Positions 49,546-58,635 of a DNA stretch of 64,000 nt are shown piece by piece. How positions within the stretch are numbered: position 1 is the stretch's first letter; each line of letters opens with the position of its first letter. The stretch lies in assembly GCA_049334165.1 (NCBI GenBank), contig JBEGHD010000002.1; one strand, written 5' to 3'. The notes below the pieces were generated by a model, which saw only the letters and a program-made list of their open reading frames with translations, had not been told where the DNA came from and did not search any database. This DNA comes from JBEGHD01 sp049334165 (GTDB lineage: Bacteria > Bacteroidota > Bacteroidia > Flavobacteriales_D > Sanyastnellaceae). The position numbers and the translations under genes were made by a program.

Positions 49546-52173
49546 TCACTTCTTCCCACTCACCATCCTCTTGATCTCATTCAGCTTCATCAGTGCTTCC
49601 ACGGGAGTTAGCGTGTCGATATCGGTTTGTAGTATTTGCTCGCGCACTTGCTCGAGAACGGGGTCATCCAATTGGAAAAAGCTCAACTGCATTTCGTCTT
49701 GCTCAGCCAGCGATTTGGTGCTTTCACCCAGGTCTTCGCTCTTGTGAGACTTTTCGAGGTGCTTGAGAATTTGCTTTGCACGATTCACTACTGCTGATGG
49801 CATTCCGGCCATTTTAGCTACATGAATTCCGAAGCTGTGGTTGCTTCCACCTGCAACGAGCTTTCTGAGAAAAATGATCTTGTTGTCGATCTCTTTCACC
49901 GACACATTGAAGTTCTTGATTCGGCCAAAAGTGGAAGCCATGTCGTTGAGCTCGTGGTAGTGAGTTGCAAAGAGTGTTTTGGCTCTTGAGCTGGGGTTTT
50001 CGTGAATGTATTGAGCTATCGCCCATGCGATAGAAATCCCATCGTAGGTGCTGGTTCCCCGGCCGATTTCATCGAGCAGTACCAGGCTTCTGTCGGTGAG
50101 ATTGTTGAGAATGCTGGCCGTTTCGTTCATCTCCACCATGAAAGTCGACTCTCCGCTGGAGATGTTGTCCGATGCCCCTACGCGCGTAAAAATTTTGTCG
50201 ACCAATCCGATCTCTGCAGACTTTGCGGGAACGTAACAACCGATCTGCGCCAGTAAAGTAATCAGTGCTGTTTGGCGCAAAAGAGCTGATTTACCACTCA
50301 TGTTCGGACCGGTAATCATGATGATCTGCTGGGTTTCGGTGTCTAGGTACACATTGTTGGAAATGTATTCTTCACCAAGGGGCAGGTTTTGCTCGATAAC
50401 CGGGTGCCGCCCTTCTTTGATATTCAGAACTTTGTCGTCCTTAATGGCCGGCCTCACGTATTCGTTTTTCAGACTGATTTTAGAGAACGATAAAAGTGCA
50501 TCCAGCCTGGCAACTAAAGTTGCATTAAGCTGCATAGGTGAAATATAGTCGGCAATGCTTAGGACAAGGTCATTGTAGAGTCGATTTTCGAGCACACCGA
50601 TTTTTTCTTCAGCTCCCAGGATTTTGGCTTCGTATTCCTTTAGTTCTTCAGTGATGTAGCGCTCAGCCTGAGTGAGAGTTTGTTTCCGGACCCATTCTGC
50701 TGGAACTTTGTCTTTGTGAGTATTCCTCACCTCCAGGTAGTAGCCAAACACGTTGTTGTAGGCGACTTTCAGAGAAGGGATTCCAGTTTTCTCCATCTCC
50801 CGTTGTTGAATCTTAAGCAGATAATCCTTGCCCGAGTGTGCAAGTTGCCTAAACTCATCGAGCTCCTCATTCACTCCGTCACGAATAACATTTCCTTTAG
50901 AAAGGAGCATGGGCGGATCTTCGGCAATTTCATTTTCTATCCGATCGCGAAGGATTTTGCAAAGATTGAGTTGCTCACCAATTTTGTTGAGCTCATCGTT
51001 TTCAGCTTTTTCACAAAAATCCTTGATTGGCTCAATGGCAAACAATGCACGCTTGAGCTGAACGACTTCCTTCGGATTGATCCTTCCAGTAGCGGCCTTT
51101 CCGGTGAGCCTTTCGAGATCTCCGATTTTCTTCAGTTCGCGGCTCAGGTTTTCGGCATCCTCCATGTGGTGGATAAAGTGGCCGACAACGCTGAGTCGTT
51201 GCTCAATTGGTTTTTGATCCTTAAGCGGAAGCACAATCCAGCGCTTCAACAAACGTGCGCCCATTGGCGAAACCGTGTGGTCGAGCACATCGATGAGTGT
51301 TGTCGCGTTTTCGTTGGGCGAGTGGATCAGCTCGAGGTTTCGGATCGTGAAGCGATCGAGCCACACGTACTTTTCCTCTTCGATACGGCTCAGATTTTGG
51401 ATATGAGCCGTGTCGGTGTGCTTGGTTTCTCCGAGGTAGTGTAGCACCGCACCGGCAGCAACAATTCCAAGAGAGTAGTTTTCGATTCCAAAGCCTTTGA
51501 GAGAAGCTGTACCAAAATGACTGTTGAGAGAGTCTTCAGCAAATTCATCTGTAAACACCCAGTCTTCGAGATGGTGGGTGTAGAACCTATCGCCAAAATG
51601 GCTGATAAACTCCTTGTTGCCGTACTTTTTGAAGAGCACCTCGTTTGGTTTAAATCCCTGTAGAAGTTTGTCGATGTAATCGAAACTACCTTCTGCAACC
51701 AGGAACTCCCCTGTAGAAATATCGAGGAAAGAAATTCCGGCCTTGCTTTTGTCCATGTGCACTGCAGCCAGGAAATTATTGCTGCGTGTTTCGAGCACCT
51801 GGTCGTTATACGAAACTCCCGGAGTCACCAGTTCTGTGATTCCGCGTTTCACAATCTTCTTTGTCGCTTTGGGATCTTCCAGTTGGTCACAGATGGCAAC
51901 GCGATTGCCTGCTCTCACCAACTTTGGGAGGTAAGTATCGAGCGAGTGGTGTGGAAAACCCGCCAGTTCCACATAAGCTGCAGCACCGTTTTTTCTTTTG
52001 GTAAGTACAATGCCGAGGATTTGAGCTGCTTTTACCGCATCTTCACCGAATGTCTCGTAGAAGTCACCAATTCTAAAGAGCAACAGCGCATCAGGATAAC
52101 GCGCTTTCATCTTGTTGTACTGCTTCATCAGCGGAGTAACAGTCTCTTTCTCTTTACTTTTTGTGGCAGCCAT
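49546..52173 (-). CDS. mutS: DNA mismatch repair protein MutS
   Basis: The product is 875 residues. The mismatch-binding domain starts TPLMKQYNKMKARYPDALLLFRIGDFYETFGEDA, containing the FxE-type wedge. Connector, lever and clamp domains follow. The C-terminal ATPase has Walker A GPNMSGKSALLRQ, the GESTFMVEM signature, LLDEIGRGTSTYDG (Walker B) and FATHYHEL. It starts mismatch repair with MutL. It is monocistronic; a terminator from clpX lies just upstream. Confidence 0.97.
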   Translation of the reverse strand: MAATKSKEKETVTPLMKQYNKMKARYPDALLLFRIGDFYETFGEDAVKAAQILGIVLTKRKNGAAAYVELAGFPHHSLDTYLPKLVRAGNRVAICDQLEDPKATKKIVKRGITELVTPGVSYNDQVLETRSNNFLAAVHMDKSKAGISFLDISTGEFLVAEGSFDYIDKLLQGFKPNEVLFKKYGNKEFISHFGDRFYTHHLEDWVFTDEFAEDSLNSHFGTASLKGFGIENYSLGIVAAGAVLHYLGETKHTDTAHIQNLSRIEEEKYVWLDRFTIRNLELIHSPNENATTLIDVLDHTVSPMGARLLKRWIVLPLKDQKPIEQRLSVVGHFIHHMEDAENLSRELKKIGDLERLTGKAATGRINPKEVVQLKRALFAIEPIKDFCEKAENDELNKIGEQLNLCKILRDRIENEIAEDPPMLLSKGNVIRDGVNEELDEFRQLAHSGKDYLLKIQQREMEKTGIPSLKVAYNNVFGYYLEVRNTHKDKVPAEWVRKQTLTQAERYITEELKEYEAKILGAEEKIGVLENRLYNDLVLSIADYISPMQLNATLVARLDALLSFSKISLKNEYVRPAIKDDKVLNIKEGRHPVIEQNLPLGEEYISNNVYLDTETQQIIMITGPNMSGKSALLRQTALITLLAQIGCYVPAKSAEIGLVDKIFTRVGASDNISSGESTFMVEMNETASILNNLTDRSLVLLDEIGRGTSTYDGISIAWAIAQYIHENPSSRAKTLFATHYHELNDMASTFGRIKNFNVSVKEIDNKIIFLRKLVAGGSNHSFGIHVAKMAGMPSAVVNRAKQILKHLEKSHKSEDLGESTKSLAEQDEMQLSFFQLDDPVLEQVREQILQTDIDTLTPVEALMKLNEIKRMVSGKK

Positions 52174-52222
52174 GTGGGTTGAAACGGTTCTGATTAAAGT
52201 ACAAATTTGAGCTCTCTAAATG

Positions 52223-52261
52223 AAAACTGTCGCTGGATTTCACTCATGCAGCGACAGTTTT
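52223..52261 (-). terminator. Terminator of clpX
   Basis: AAAACTGTCGCTG and CAGCGACAGTTTT form a perfect 13-bp stem with T-rich flank on the minus strand, about 110 bp after the clpX stop and before mutS. Confidence 0.75.
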
Positions 52262-52286
52262 CTAAAAGGAATCTCGTAAGATTGGC

Positions 52287-52348
52287 ACGATCGAAGTAAA
52301 GGTAAAAGTTCTCGTAGGGAGCTAACTTACTTTCGATCGTCTTTTTTT
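52287..52348 (+). terminator. Second hairpin between clpX and mutS, T run on plus strand
   Basis: ACGATCGAAGTAA (52287-52299) pairs with TTACTTTCGATCGT (52327-52340), followed by CTTTTTTT. The T run is on the plus strand, where no gene ends nearby. It may stop antisense transcription into clpX or be a dispersed repeat. Confidence 0.45.
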
Positions 52349-52369
52349 CACATTGTATCAACAAGCGAG

Positions 52370-53605
52370 CTACGCCACCTTGAGCTGGCTCATCTTGGAT
52401 TTGCCAAACTTTTCTTCGGCATAGCTTCGAGTGATTTTTAGCTCCGATTTGCCTTTTTCCGAAGGCAGGTCGTACATCGCATCGGTCATTATAGCTTCAC
52501 AAATGGAGCGCAAACCGCGGGCACCGAGCTTGTATTCGATGGCTTTTTCAACGATAAAGTCAAGCACTTTCTTATCAAAGGTCAACTTCACGTTATCCAT
52601 TTCAAACAGGCGCTCGTACTGTTTCACAAGAGCGTTTTTAGGCTCCGTGAGAATACGTTTCAATGTTTCGGCATCCAATGGGTTGAGGTGCGACAAAACC
52701 GGGAAACGTCCAATCAACTCTGGAATTAATCCATAAGACTTGAGATCGGTAGGGGCGATGTACTGCAAAATGTCATCGCCTTGTTGAATTTCGCTGTTGT
52801 GAGAACCGTAACCGATAGTGGCTGTTTTTACACGTCTTTCAATGTGTCTTTCGATGCCGTCAAAGGCACCACCACAAATAAAGAGAATATTCTTCGTGTC
52901 AACCTGAATCAATTTTTGTTCTGGATGCTTTCTTCCTCCTTGTGGCGGCACGTTAACAGTGGAACCTTCGAGGAGTTTGAGGAGCGCTTGCTGCACGCCT
53001 TCTCCACTAACATCCCGAGTGATGCTGGCATTGTCGCTCTTGCGGGCAATTTTGTCAATCTCATCGATAAATACAATTCCACGCTCCGCTGCAGGAACGT
53101 CAAAGTCGGCAGCCATCAGCAGTCGTGAAAGCACGCTCTCCACATCTTCTCCCACGTAACCTGCCTCAGTAAGGATGGTGGCATCGGCAATGCAAAATGG
53201 AACATTCAGCATTCTGGCGATGGTCTTGGCCAAAAGTGTTTTTCCCGTTCCGGTTTCTCCTACCAGCACGATGTTCGACTTCTCAATTTCGATGTCGTCA
53301 TCTTCTTTAGACTTCGGTTGGAGAAGTCTTTTGTAGTGATTGTAAACTGCAACAGAAAGCACTTTTTTGGCATTCTCCTGACCGATCACGTACTCGTCCA
53401 AAAGCTTTTTGATGTCTTTTGGCTTTTGTAGCGTAAGGCTGGCTTCCACCTGGCTATTCTGCTTTTGTGTCAGCTCTTCCTTTACAATGTTTTCGGCTTG
53501 TCCGATGCAGCTGTCGCAAATGTGTCCGGTGATTCCGGCAATCAAAATATTTACTTCGCTTTTCTTTCTGCCGCAAAACGAACAGGTAATTTCTTTTTCA
53601 CTCAT
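52370..53605 (-). CDS. clpX: ATP-dependent Clp protease ATPase subunit ClpX
   Basis: The product is 411 residues. The N-terminal zinc-binding domain is CSFCGRKKSEVN...ICDSC. The AAA+ core has Walker A GETGTGKTLLAKT, pore loop EAGYVGEDVE, Walker B IVFIDEIDKI, the ERHIERRV loop, and sensor 2 GARGLRSICE. It unfolds tagged proteins and feeds them to ClpP. It lies 89 bp after clpP on the same strand with a terminator hairpin between. Confidence 0.97.
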   Translation of the reverse strand: MSEKEITCSFCGRKKSEVNILIAGITGHICDSCIGQAENIVKEELTQKQNSQVEASLTLQKPKDIKKLLDEYVIGQENAKKVLSVAVYNHYKRLLQPKSKEDDDIEIEKSNIVLVGETGTGKTLLAKTIARMLNVPFCIADATILTEAGYVGEDVESVLSRLLMAADFDVPAAERGIVFIDEIDKIARKSDNASITRDVSGEGVQQALLKLLEGSTVNVPPQGGRKHPEQKLIQVDTKNILFICGGAFDGIERHIERRVKTATIGYGSHNSEIQQGDDILQYIAPTDLKSYGLIPELIGRFPVLSHLNPLDAETLKRILTEPKNALVKQYERLFEMDNVKLTFDKKVLDFIVEKAIEYKLGARGLRSICEAIMTDAMYDLPSEKGKSELKITRSYAEEKFGKSKMSQLKVA

Positions 53606-53628
53606 AATTGTTGTTGTGAGTTTGTTAG

Positions 53629-53661
53629 GTGAAAAAAAGTCGCACCATAAGGTACGACTTT
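53629..53661 (-). terminator. Terminator-like hairpin between clpP and clpX
   Basis: On the minus strand AAAGTCGTACC, loop TTAT, GGTGCGACTTT, then TTTT form an intrinsic terminator 34 bp after the clpP stop. It should partly uncouple clpX from clpP. Confidence 0.65.
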
Positions 53662-53694
53662 ATTTATTTTCATCCCGCAAACCGGGCAGTTCCG

Positions 53695-54378
53695 TTATTT
53701 TTTAGAGGCCGCTTTTCTTCCAAGTACCTCATCAATCATTCCGTACTCTTTAGCTTCTTCTGCTTTCATCCAGTAGTCGCGGTCACTGTCTTCCCACACT
53801 TTGTCGTAGGGCTGTCCAGAGTGATCAGCGATGATTTCGTAGAGCTCTTTCTTGAGCATCTGGATCTGGCGAGCAGTAATTTCAATATCCGAAGCCTGAC
53901 CCTGGGCTCCACCCATTGGCTGGTGAATCATCACACGAGAGTGCGTGAGTGCCGTACGTTTTCCGGCAGCACCTGCGCAAAGCAGAACTGCTCCCATCGA
54001 AGCGGCCATTCCCGTGCAGATTGTAGCTACATCGGGCTTAATGTACTGCATGGTGTCGTAAATTCCGAGTCCGGCATAAACGCTACCTCCCGGTGAGTTC
54101 AGGTAAATTTGAATGTCTTTATCACTATCGGTAGACTCCAAAAAGAGGAGTTGTGCCTGGATGATATTAGCTACCTGGTCGTTGATTCCCGTTCCGAGGA
54201 AAATGATGCGGTCCATCATCAAACGAGAGAAAACATCGAGCTGAGTAGCGTTCATTTGGCGCTCTTCAATAATGTATGGAGTTAGCGATGACTCGATGTA
54301 ATTATCGAGGTGCATGCTGCTAATTCCCTGGTGCTTTGTAGCGAATTTTTTAAACTCTTTGCTGTTTGGGTCTATCAT
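53695..54378 (-). CDS. clpP: ATP-dependent Clp protease proteolytic subunit ClpP
   Basis: The product is 227 residues, about 30 longer at the N-terminus than the E. coli enzyme, typical for Bacteroidota. The catalytic triad is visible: Ser in ICTGMAASMGAVLL, His in SRVMIHQPMGGAQG, and the following Asp near SDRDYWM. It forms the tetradecameric protease that pairs with ClpX encoded next. No tig gene is seen upstream. Confidence 0.97.
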   Translation of the reverse strand: MIDPNSKEFKKFATKHQGISSMHLDNYIESSLTPYIIEERQMNATQLDVFSRLMMDRIIFLGTGINDQVANIIQAQLLFLESTDSDKDIQIYLNSPGGSVYAGLGIYDTMQYIKPDVATICTGMAASMGAVLLCAGAAGKRTALTHSRVMIHQPMGGAQGQASDIEITARQIQMLKKELYEIIADHSGQPYDKVWEDSDRDYWMKAEEAKEYGMIDEVLGRKAASKK

Positions 54379-54666
54379 GGTTTATCTTTTTGAGTCGATT
54401 TGTAGATGGTTTGCAAAGTCAATAGTAGCAAAAACGCTAAAAATGAACTGTTGCAAAAGTCAAAAAATGAATTTCGATTTGGCACTGCGAAAATAACGCC
54501 ACTCTGGTTGATCTGCAAAGGTGGCAGAGCTTTTCTCACTACCGGTGTTTGAAGTCCCGGTTTCACTGCCATTTCATCTTCATGACAGCCTGCCATATCC
54601 GGCTTGCAGTGGTGCAGAAAATTGCGAACTTTGAGCTTTCAATTTTTGATTTAGAAAAACATAAAT

Positions 54667-56064
54667 ATGGAAGCTGTTCAAAAGTTTATAGATGCCAACA
54701 AACAGCGGTTCCTTGACGAACTGCTGGAGCTGTTGCGCGTTCCATCGGTATCTACCGATCCGGCCCACAAAGATGACATTCGCAAAGCTGCAGAAATGAT
54801 TGCTGAAGACTTGCGCTCATCGGGTGCCGATGAAGTTGAAGTGTGCGAAACCGGTGGTCATCCGATTGTTTACGGAGAAAAAATTATCGACCCTTCTTTG
54901 CCAACTGTTTTGGTGTACGGTCACTACGATGTTCAACCGCCAGATCCGCTCAACCTCTGGACTTCACCGCCATTTGAGCCTGTGATCAAAGAAACCGAAC
55001 TTCACCCACAAGGTGCCATTTTCGCCCGTGGTTCGTCTGACGACAAAGGACAGATGTTCATGCACGTGAAGGCCTTTGAAGCCATGATGAAAAACGATGA
55101 GGTTCCTTGCAACATCAAGTTTATGATCGAGGGCGAAGAAGAAGTAGGTTCAGATCACCTCGAGCCTTTCCTCGAGAACAATAAAGAGAAACTTGCCGCT
55201 GATGTGGTGTTGGTCTCAGATACTGGTTTGATCAGCAAGGACGCGCCATCTATCACAGTTGGGCTTCGTGGTTTGAGCTACGTGCAGGTTGAAGTGATCG
55301 GGCCAAACAGAGATCTTCACAGTGGACTTTACGGTGGAGCTGTGCCAAATCCGATCAACGTGCTCAGCGAGATGATTGCCAAACTGCGTGATGAAAACAA
55401 GCACATTGCTATCGATGGATTTTACGATGACGTTGCCGAAGTTCCCAAAGAGGAGCGCGAAGCAATGGCCAAAGCGCCTTTTGATGAAGAAGAGTACAAG
55501 AAATCTATCGGTCTGAAAGACGTGGAAGGCGAAGCTGGCTACACCACCATGGAGCGCCAGTCGATTCGTCCGACTCTCGATGTCAATGGAATTTGGGGCG
55601 GCTATCAGGGGGAAGGAGCCAAAACGGTGATTCCATCTTCAGCTCATGCAAAAATCAGCATGCGTTTGGTTCCAAATCAGGACCCGAAGAAAATTACCGA
55701 ACTCTTCACCAAGTACTTTGAGAAAATTGCTCCGGATTCAGTTACCGTGAAAGTAACTCCGCACCACGGGGCAGTGCCGGCAGTGACGCCAATCGACTCA
55801 CCGGCCTACCAGGCAGCAAGCCGCGCGATGAAAGACACTTTTGGAAAAGAACCCATTCCTGACAGAGGGGGAGGAAGTATTCCAATCGTAGCTTCATTTG
55901 AGCAGATCCTCGGTTTGAAAACCGTTTTGATGGGCTTCGGACTCGATTCGGATGCGATCCATTCGCCAAACGAGCATTTCGGAGTTTTCAATTTCTTCAA
56001 GGGGATTGAGACCATTCCAAGGTTTTACAAGTACTTCGCTGAAGAAATGGCAGCGCAGAAATAA
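54667..56064 (+). CDS. M20-family dipeptidase
   Basis: The product is 465 residues. Metal ligands and catalytic residues of the M20 carnosinase-like group are present: VYGHYDVQPPDPLNLW (His/Asp), ARGSSDDKGQ (bridging Asp), MIEGEEEVGSDH (catalytic Glu pair), VSDTG aspartate and AIHSPNEHFG histidine. The lid domain lies at about 200-350. It has no signal peptide, so it is a cytoplasmic di/tripeptidase. A terminator follows. Confidence 0.93.
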   Translation: MEAVQKFIDANKQRFLDELLELLRVPSVSTDPAHKDDIRKAAEMIAEDLRSSGADEVEVCETGGHPIVYGEKIIDPSLPTVLVYGHYDVQPPDPLNLWTSPPFEPVIKETELHPQGAIFARGSSDDKGQMFMHVKAFEAMMKNDEVPCNIKFMIEGEEEVGSDHLEPFLENNKEKLAADVVLVSDTGLISKDAPSITVGLRGLSYVQVEVIGPNRDLHSGLYGGAVPNPINVLSEMIAKLRDENKHIAIDGFYDDVAEVPKEEREAMAKAPFDEEEYKKSIGLKDVEGEAGYTTMERQSIRPTLDVNGIWGGYQGEGAKTVIPSSAHAKISMRLVPNQDPKKITELFTKYFEKIAPDSVTVKVTPHHGAVPAVTPIDSPAYQAASRAMKDTFGKEPIPDRGGGSIPIVASFEQILGLKTVLMGFGLDSDAIHSPNEHFGVFNFFKGIETIPRFYKYFAEEMAAQK

Positions 56065-56067
56065 ATT

Positions 56068-56102
56068 AAAAGGCGGGACAATTTTAGTCCCGCTTTTACT
56101 TT
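56068..56102 (+). terminator. Terminator of the M20 dipeptidase gene
   Basis: AAAAGGCGGGAC, loop AATTTTA, GTCCCGCTTTTACTTTTT, 4 bp after the stop. Confidence 0.8.
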
Positions 56103-56110
56103 TTACTAGC

Positions 56111-56572
56111 ATGAAAAATTTCCGGTTCCTTCCACTGCTCTTGATCGTGTTTCTTGTCACTTCCTGCAATCTCTACAAGGATGTAGAAGTGTCTGAAGTG
56201 AAAGACTTGCGCATGACCGAAATCGGGAAAGATGGAATGGAAGCCGAAATCGAAGTGGACATTTACAATCCCAACTTTTACAATGTAAAGCTGGTGGAGT
56301 CGGATGTCGATCTTTTTCTCAATGGAAAACCAGTGGGCAAAGTCACACTTTCCGAAAAGGTGGTGATCAAAAAGAAGACTAAGCAACGCTACACGATCAT
56401 CGTCAACAGCGACCTCGAAGGGCTGAGCACTTCATTTTTCGAAACGCTGCTTTCCGCACTTCTTTTCAGAAAAGTTCACGTGAAAGCAGATGGCGATCTC
56501 AGAGCCAAAGCTCTCTTTATCGGCCGCGATGTCGGGATTGAAGTGGACCAGGATGTGGAGTTGAGTAGGTGA
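56111..56572 (+). CDS. LEA-type-2 lipoprotein
   Basis: The product is 153 residues from ATG 56111; a longer open frame upstream lies inside the dipeptidase gene. The lipobox is FLVTSC at residue 18. The mature domain is a single LEA14/WHy-like beta fold (EAEIEVDIYNPNFYNVKLVESDVDLFLNGKPVGKVTLSEKVVIKKKTKQRY). Such lipoproteins are common in Bacteroidota; the function is unknown. It is convergent with the next gene, 3 bp apart. Confidence 0.82.
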   Translation: MKNFRFLPLLLIVFLVTSCNLYKDVEVSEVKDLRMTEIGKDGMEAEIEVDIYNPNFYNVKLVESDVDLFLNGKPVGKVTLSEKVVIKKKTKQRYTIIVNSDLEGLSTSFFETLLSALLFRKVHVKADGDLRAKALFIGRDVGIEVDQDVELSR

Positions 56573-56575
56573 AGC

Positions 56576-57367
56576 TTAGTCGGAAGTATATCCGGTGGAA
56601 TTCTGCAAGCCAAATCGTAGATGTAAGCCTGTGAAAACTCCTGAGAAATCCAGACTAATAGGATGTTCCCCGAACACTACCCAGTCATTTCCTGAATTAT
56701 CTTTTAATGTTGACGTTTGCAAATATTGATATCCCGCATGAATTCCTATTGCTCCGAAGAACTTACGATTCAGGAAGGGGTATTCCAGTTTTAGAGTGGT
56801 CTGTCCCTGAAAATCTGAAGATGTTAAAATCTGACTCTCTGCATTGGGCGCTGGTGTAGGATATTGAATACTCGAAAGCAAAGATGAATATGCCCATCCA
56901 ACACCAGCTCCAACTGTTAAAGTCGTATTTCGAAAGATTGATGATTCAGACTCTTTAAATTCGAGCAAATCACTGATGTGTAAGTTGGCGTTCAGTCCAA
57001 CAATTGTAGAACTGACTTTTAGAGAAGATTCTCCTGTGTAGACATTCGTAATATTTCCCTGATTGTCTGTTTCTCGGAAAGCTGGCGACCCTGTTGAATT
57101 ACCTTGATTATGTTTAAGGTAAGGTCCAAAATCAATAGGAGCGTGAGTTTTGAAAATTATATTGGCTTGCCCGCTATAACCGTCATTAATTGGAGCTTCA
57201 AAATGACCTTGAGGGATTGCAAAAGCTTCAAAATAATGTTGATTCAAAGATGACATTTCAAACTTGTTATAGCTTCCTCCTATTTCCACTGTAAAGGAAC
57301 TTTCGTCTTGTGCAATTGCTTGCCCAGTTAAAATTAAGAGGCAAAAGATCCAAATGTTTTGCTTCAT
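56576..57367 (-). CDS. Small outer-membrane beta-barrel-like protein
   Basis: The product is 263 residues from ATG 57367. The signal peptide ends GQAIAQ. Strands alternate throughout (FTVEIGGSYNKFEMSS, TTLTVGAGVGWAYSSLLSS, GAIGIHAGYQYLQTS), ending in a GVFTGLHLRFGLQN strand, consistent with a porin-like barrel. It starts 1 bp after the stop of the propeller lipoprotein, so they form a two-gene unit. The base composition of this pair looks AT-richer than the neighbours. Confidence 0.7.
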   Translation of the reverse strand: MKQNIWIFCLLILTGQAIAQDESSFTVEIGGSYNKFEMSSLNQHYFEAFAIPQGHFEAPINDGYSGQANIIFKTHAPIDFGPYLKHNQGNSTGSPAFRETDNQGNITNVYTGESSLKVSSTIVGLNANLHISDLLEFKESESSIFRNTTLTVGAGVGWAYSSLLSSIQYPTPAPNAESQILTSSDFQGQTTLKLEYPFLNRKFFGAIGIHAGYQYLQTSTLKDNSGNDWVVFGEHPISLDFSGVFTGLHLRFGLQNSTGYTSD

Positions 57368-57368
57368 T

Positions 57369-58388
57369 TTAATCGAGGTTAATTTTAGTTTCTTCCAGGG
57401 TTGAAAGGTCAATCATGTAAATGGAGGAGTTTTCAATGATATTGCCGGTAGGATTTCCGGCCTCGTTTTTTTCGAGGTGCCTGTCGACTCTTTCTGCAAT
57501 CATCTTTGTACCGTCCGGAGAACAAGAAATGTTTTTGTAGTCCTTGCTATCACAATGGTTTATCAATTTTGTGTACTGCCCACTATTGACAGAAAGTTTA
57601 TAAAGGCCTTTGTTGGCAACGGTGAAATAGACTGTCTGGTCGTTATTTGACCAGGTTAATCCAGTCAGGCCGATCAGATCACTGTCTGCGAGGTCTATCA
57701 ACTCAGTAAAGTTGAAATCTTCTAGTGATGCGTAGCCTAAAGAGAGATCATTGTTGATCGAGGTACGGCATATTATTCTATTTTCGATGGAAATATCATT
57801 GTGTGTGGCACGCCCATGATTTTCACCGCTAGTATGCATAACTGTGTCTGGGGGCAAGGAACTATGTAGGGGTTTGGTCAATAAGTAGTATGGAATTGCC
57901 AAGTTTGGGGAGTGCTGCCAGTACAGATTTTCACCTGTACTGTCCCATGCAGGGTCATAGTTGCCAACATTTTGAGTTACTTGTGTAAGACTATCTCCAT
58001 TTTCCTTTACCATGAAAATATGATCCACATAATCAGGCGCTCTTGTAAACGCTATCCAGCCTTTTCTGCTCCATTTGGGCTGCCTATATATTTTATAATT
58101 GCTACTAATTATTTCAGTGTTAGTGCCAGTGGACAGGTCGTGTTTCATTAAGAGATATTCACCTTGCTCATGATCCATATAAAAATAGACAAATTCATTT
58201 CCATTATTAGGGTTAAAATGAGGTGCCTGATACTGAAAACGGCTATCTGAAAAATATGAGATGTTTAGAAATGGAAATTCATAACATTCGGCATCAGTTT
58301 CTGGTGAAAGCGGCAGTTCCTTGTCTTTTCGACAAGAAAGTATAGCCAGGGATGCAAATAGGATCGTTAATATTGATGTTTTGGTCAT
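57369..58388 (-). CDS. Lipoprotein with TolB-like beta-propeller
   Basis: The product is 339 residues from ATG 58388 (MTKTSIL). The lipobox is LAILSC at residue 19. Repeated propeller blades of the TolB/PD40 type run through residues 60-330 (QPKWSRKGWIAFTRAPDYVDHIFMV, YDPAWDSTGENLYWQHS, NISCSPDGTKMIAERVDRH). It probably sits at the outer membrane with the beta-barrel encoded directly downstream. Binding partner unknown. There is an unusual run of rare-looking AT-rich codons. Confidence 0.75.
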   Translation of the reverse strand: MTKTSILTILFASLAILSCRKDKELPLSPETDAECYEFPFLNISYFSDSRFQYQAPHFNPNNGNEFVYFYMDHEQGEYLLMKHDLSTGTNTEIISSNYKIYRQPKWSRKGWIAFTRAPDYVDHIFMVKENGDSLTQVTQNVGNYDPAWDSTGENLYWQHSPNLAIPYYLLTKPLHSSLPPDTVMHTSGENHGRATHNDISIENRIICRTSINNDLSLGYASLEDFNFTELIDLADSDLIGLTGLTWSNNDQTVYFTVANKGLYKLSVNSGQYTKLINHCDSKDYKNISCSPDGTKMIAERVDRHLEKNEAGNPTGNIIENSSIYMIDLSTLEETKINLD

Positions 58389-58604
58389 GTTAATGAAAGG
58401 CACCTGTACAAAGCTTTAGTTATAGAAAATCGTTTCTAGGGAAATTAGAATATTAATCAGAAAATCCCAAAAAGGGAAGGCCCTACACTTCACATCATAA
58501 GCAAAGTTTTGCTTTCGAGTTTGATTTTTTGTTTCCTAGAAATGCCTAATACTTCTCCTGATAACCGCCCAACACAATCCTTTCCACATTACTCCCTCCT
58601 TTTC

Positions 58605-58612
58605 TATTTTTG
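58605..58612 (+). promoter_or_regulatory. -7 promoter box of the BNR-repeat gene
   Basis: TATTTTTG matches TAnnTTTG, 23 bp before the ATG at 58636. Confidence 0.5.
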
Positions 58613-58635
58613 GAGAAATTAACTTTTCAAAATTC

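Noticed and set aside
54375..54596. 73-codon minus-strand frame upstream of clpP
   Set aside because: Its end overlaps the clpP start, it has no motif, and the stretch looks like the clpP/M20 promoter region.
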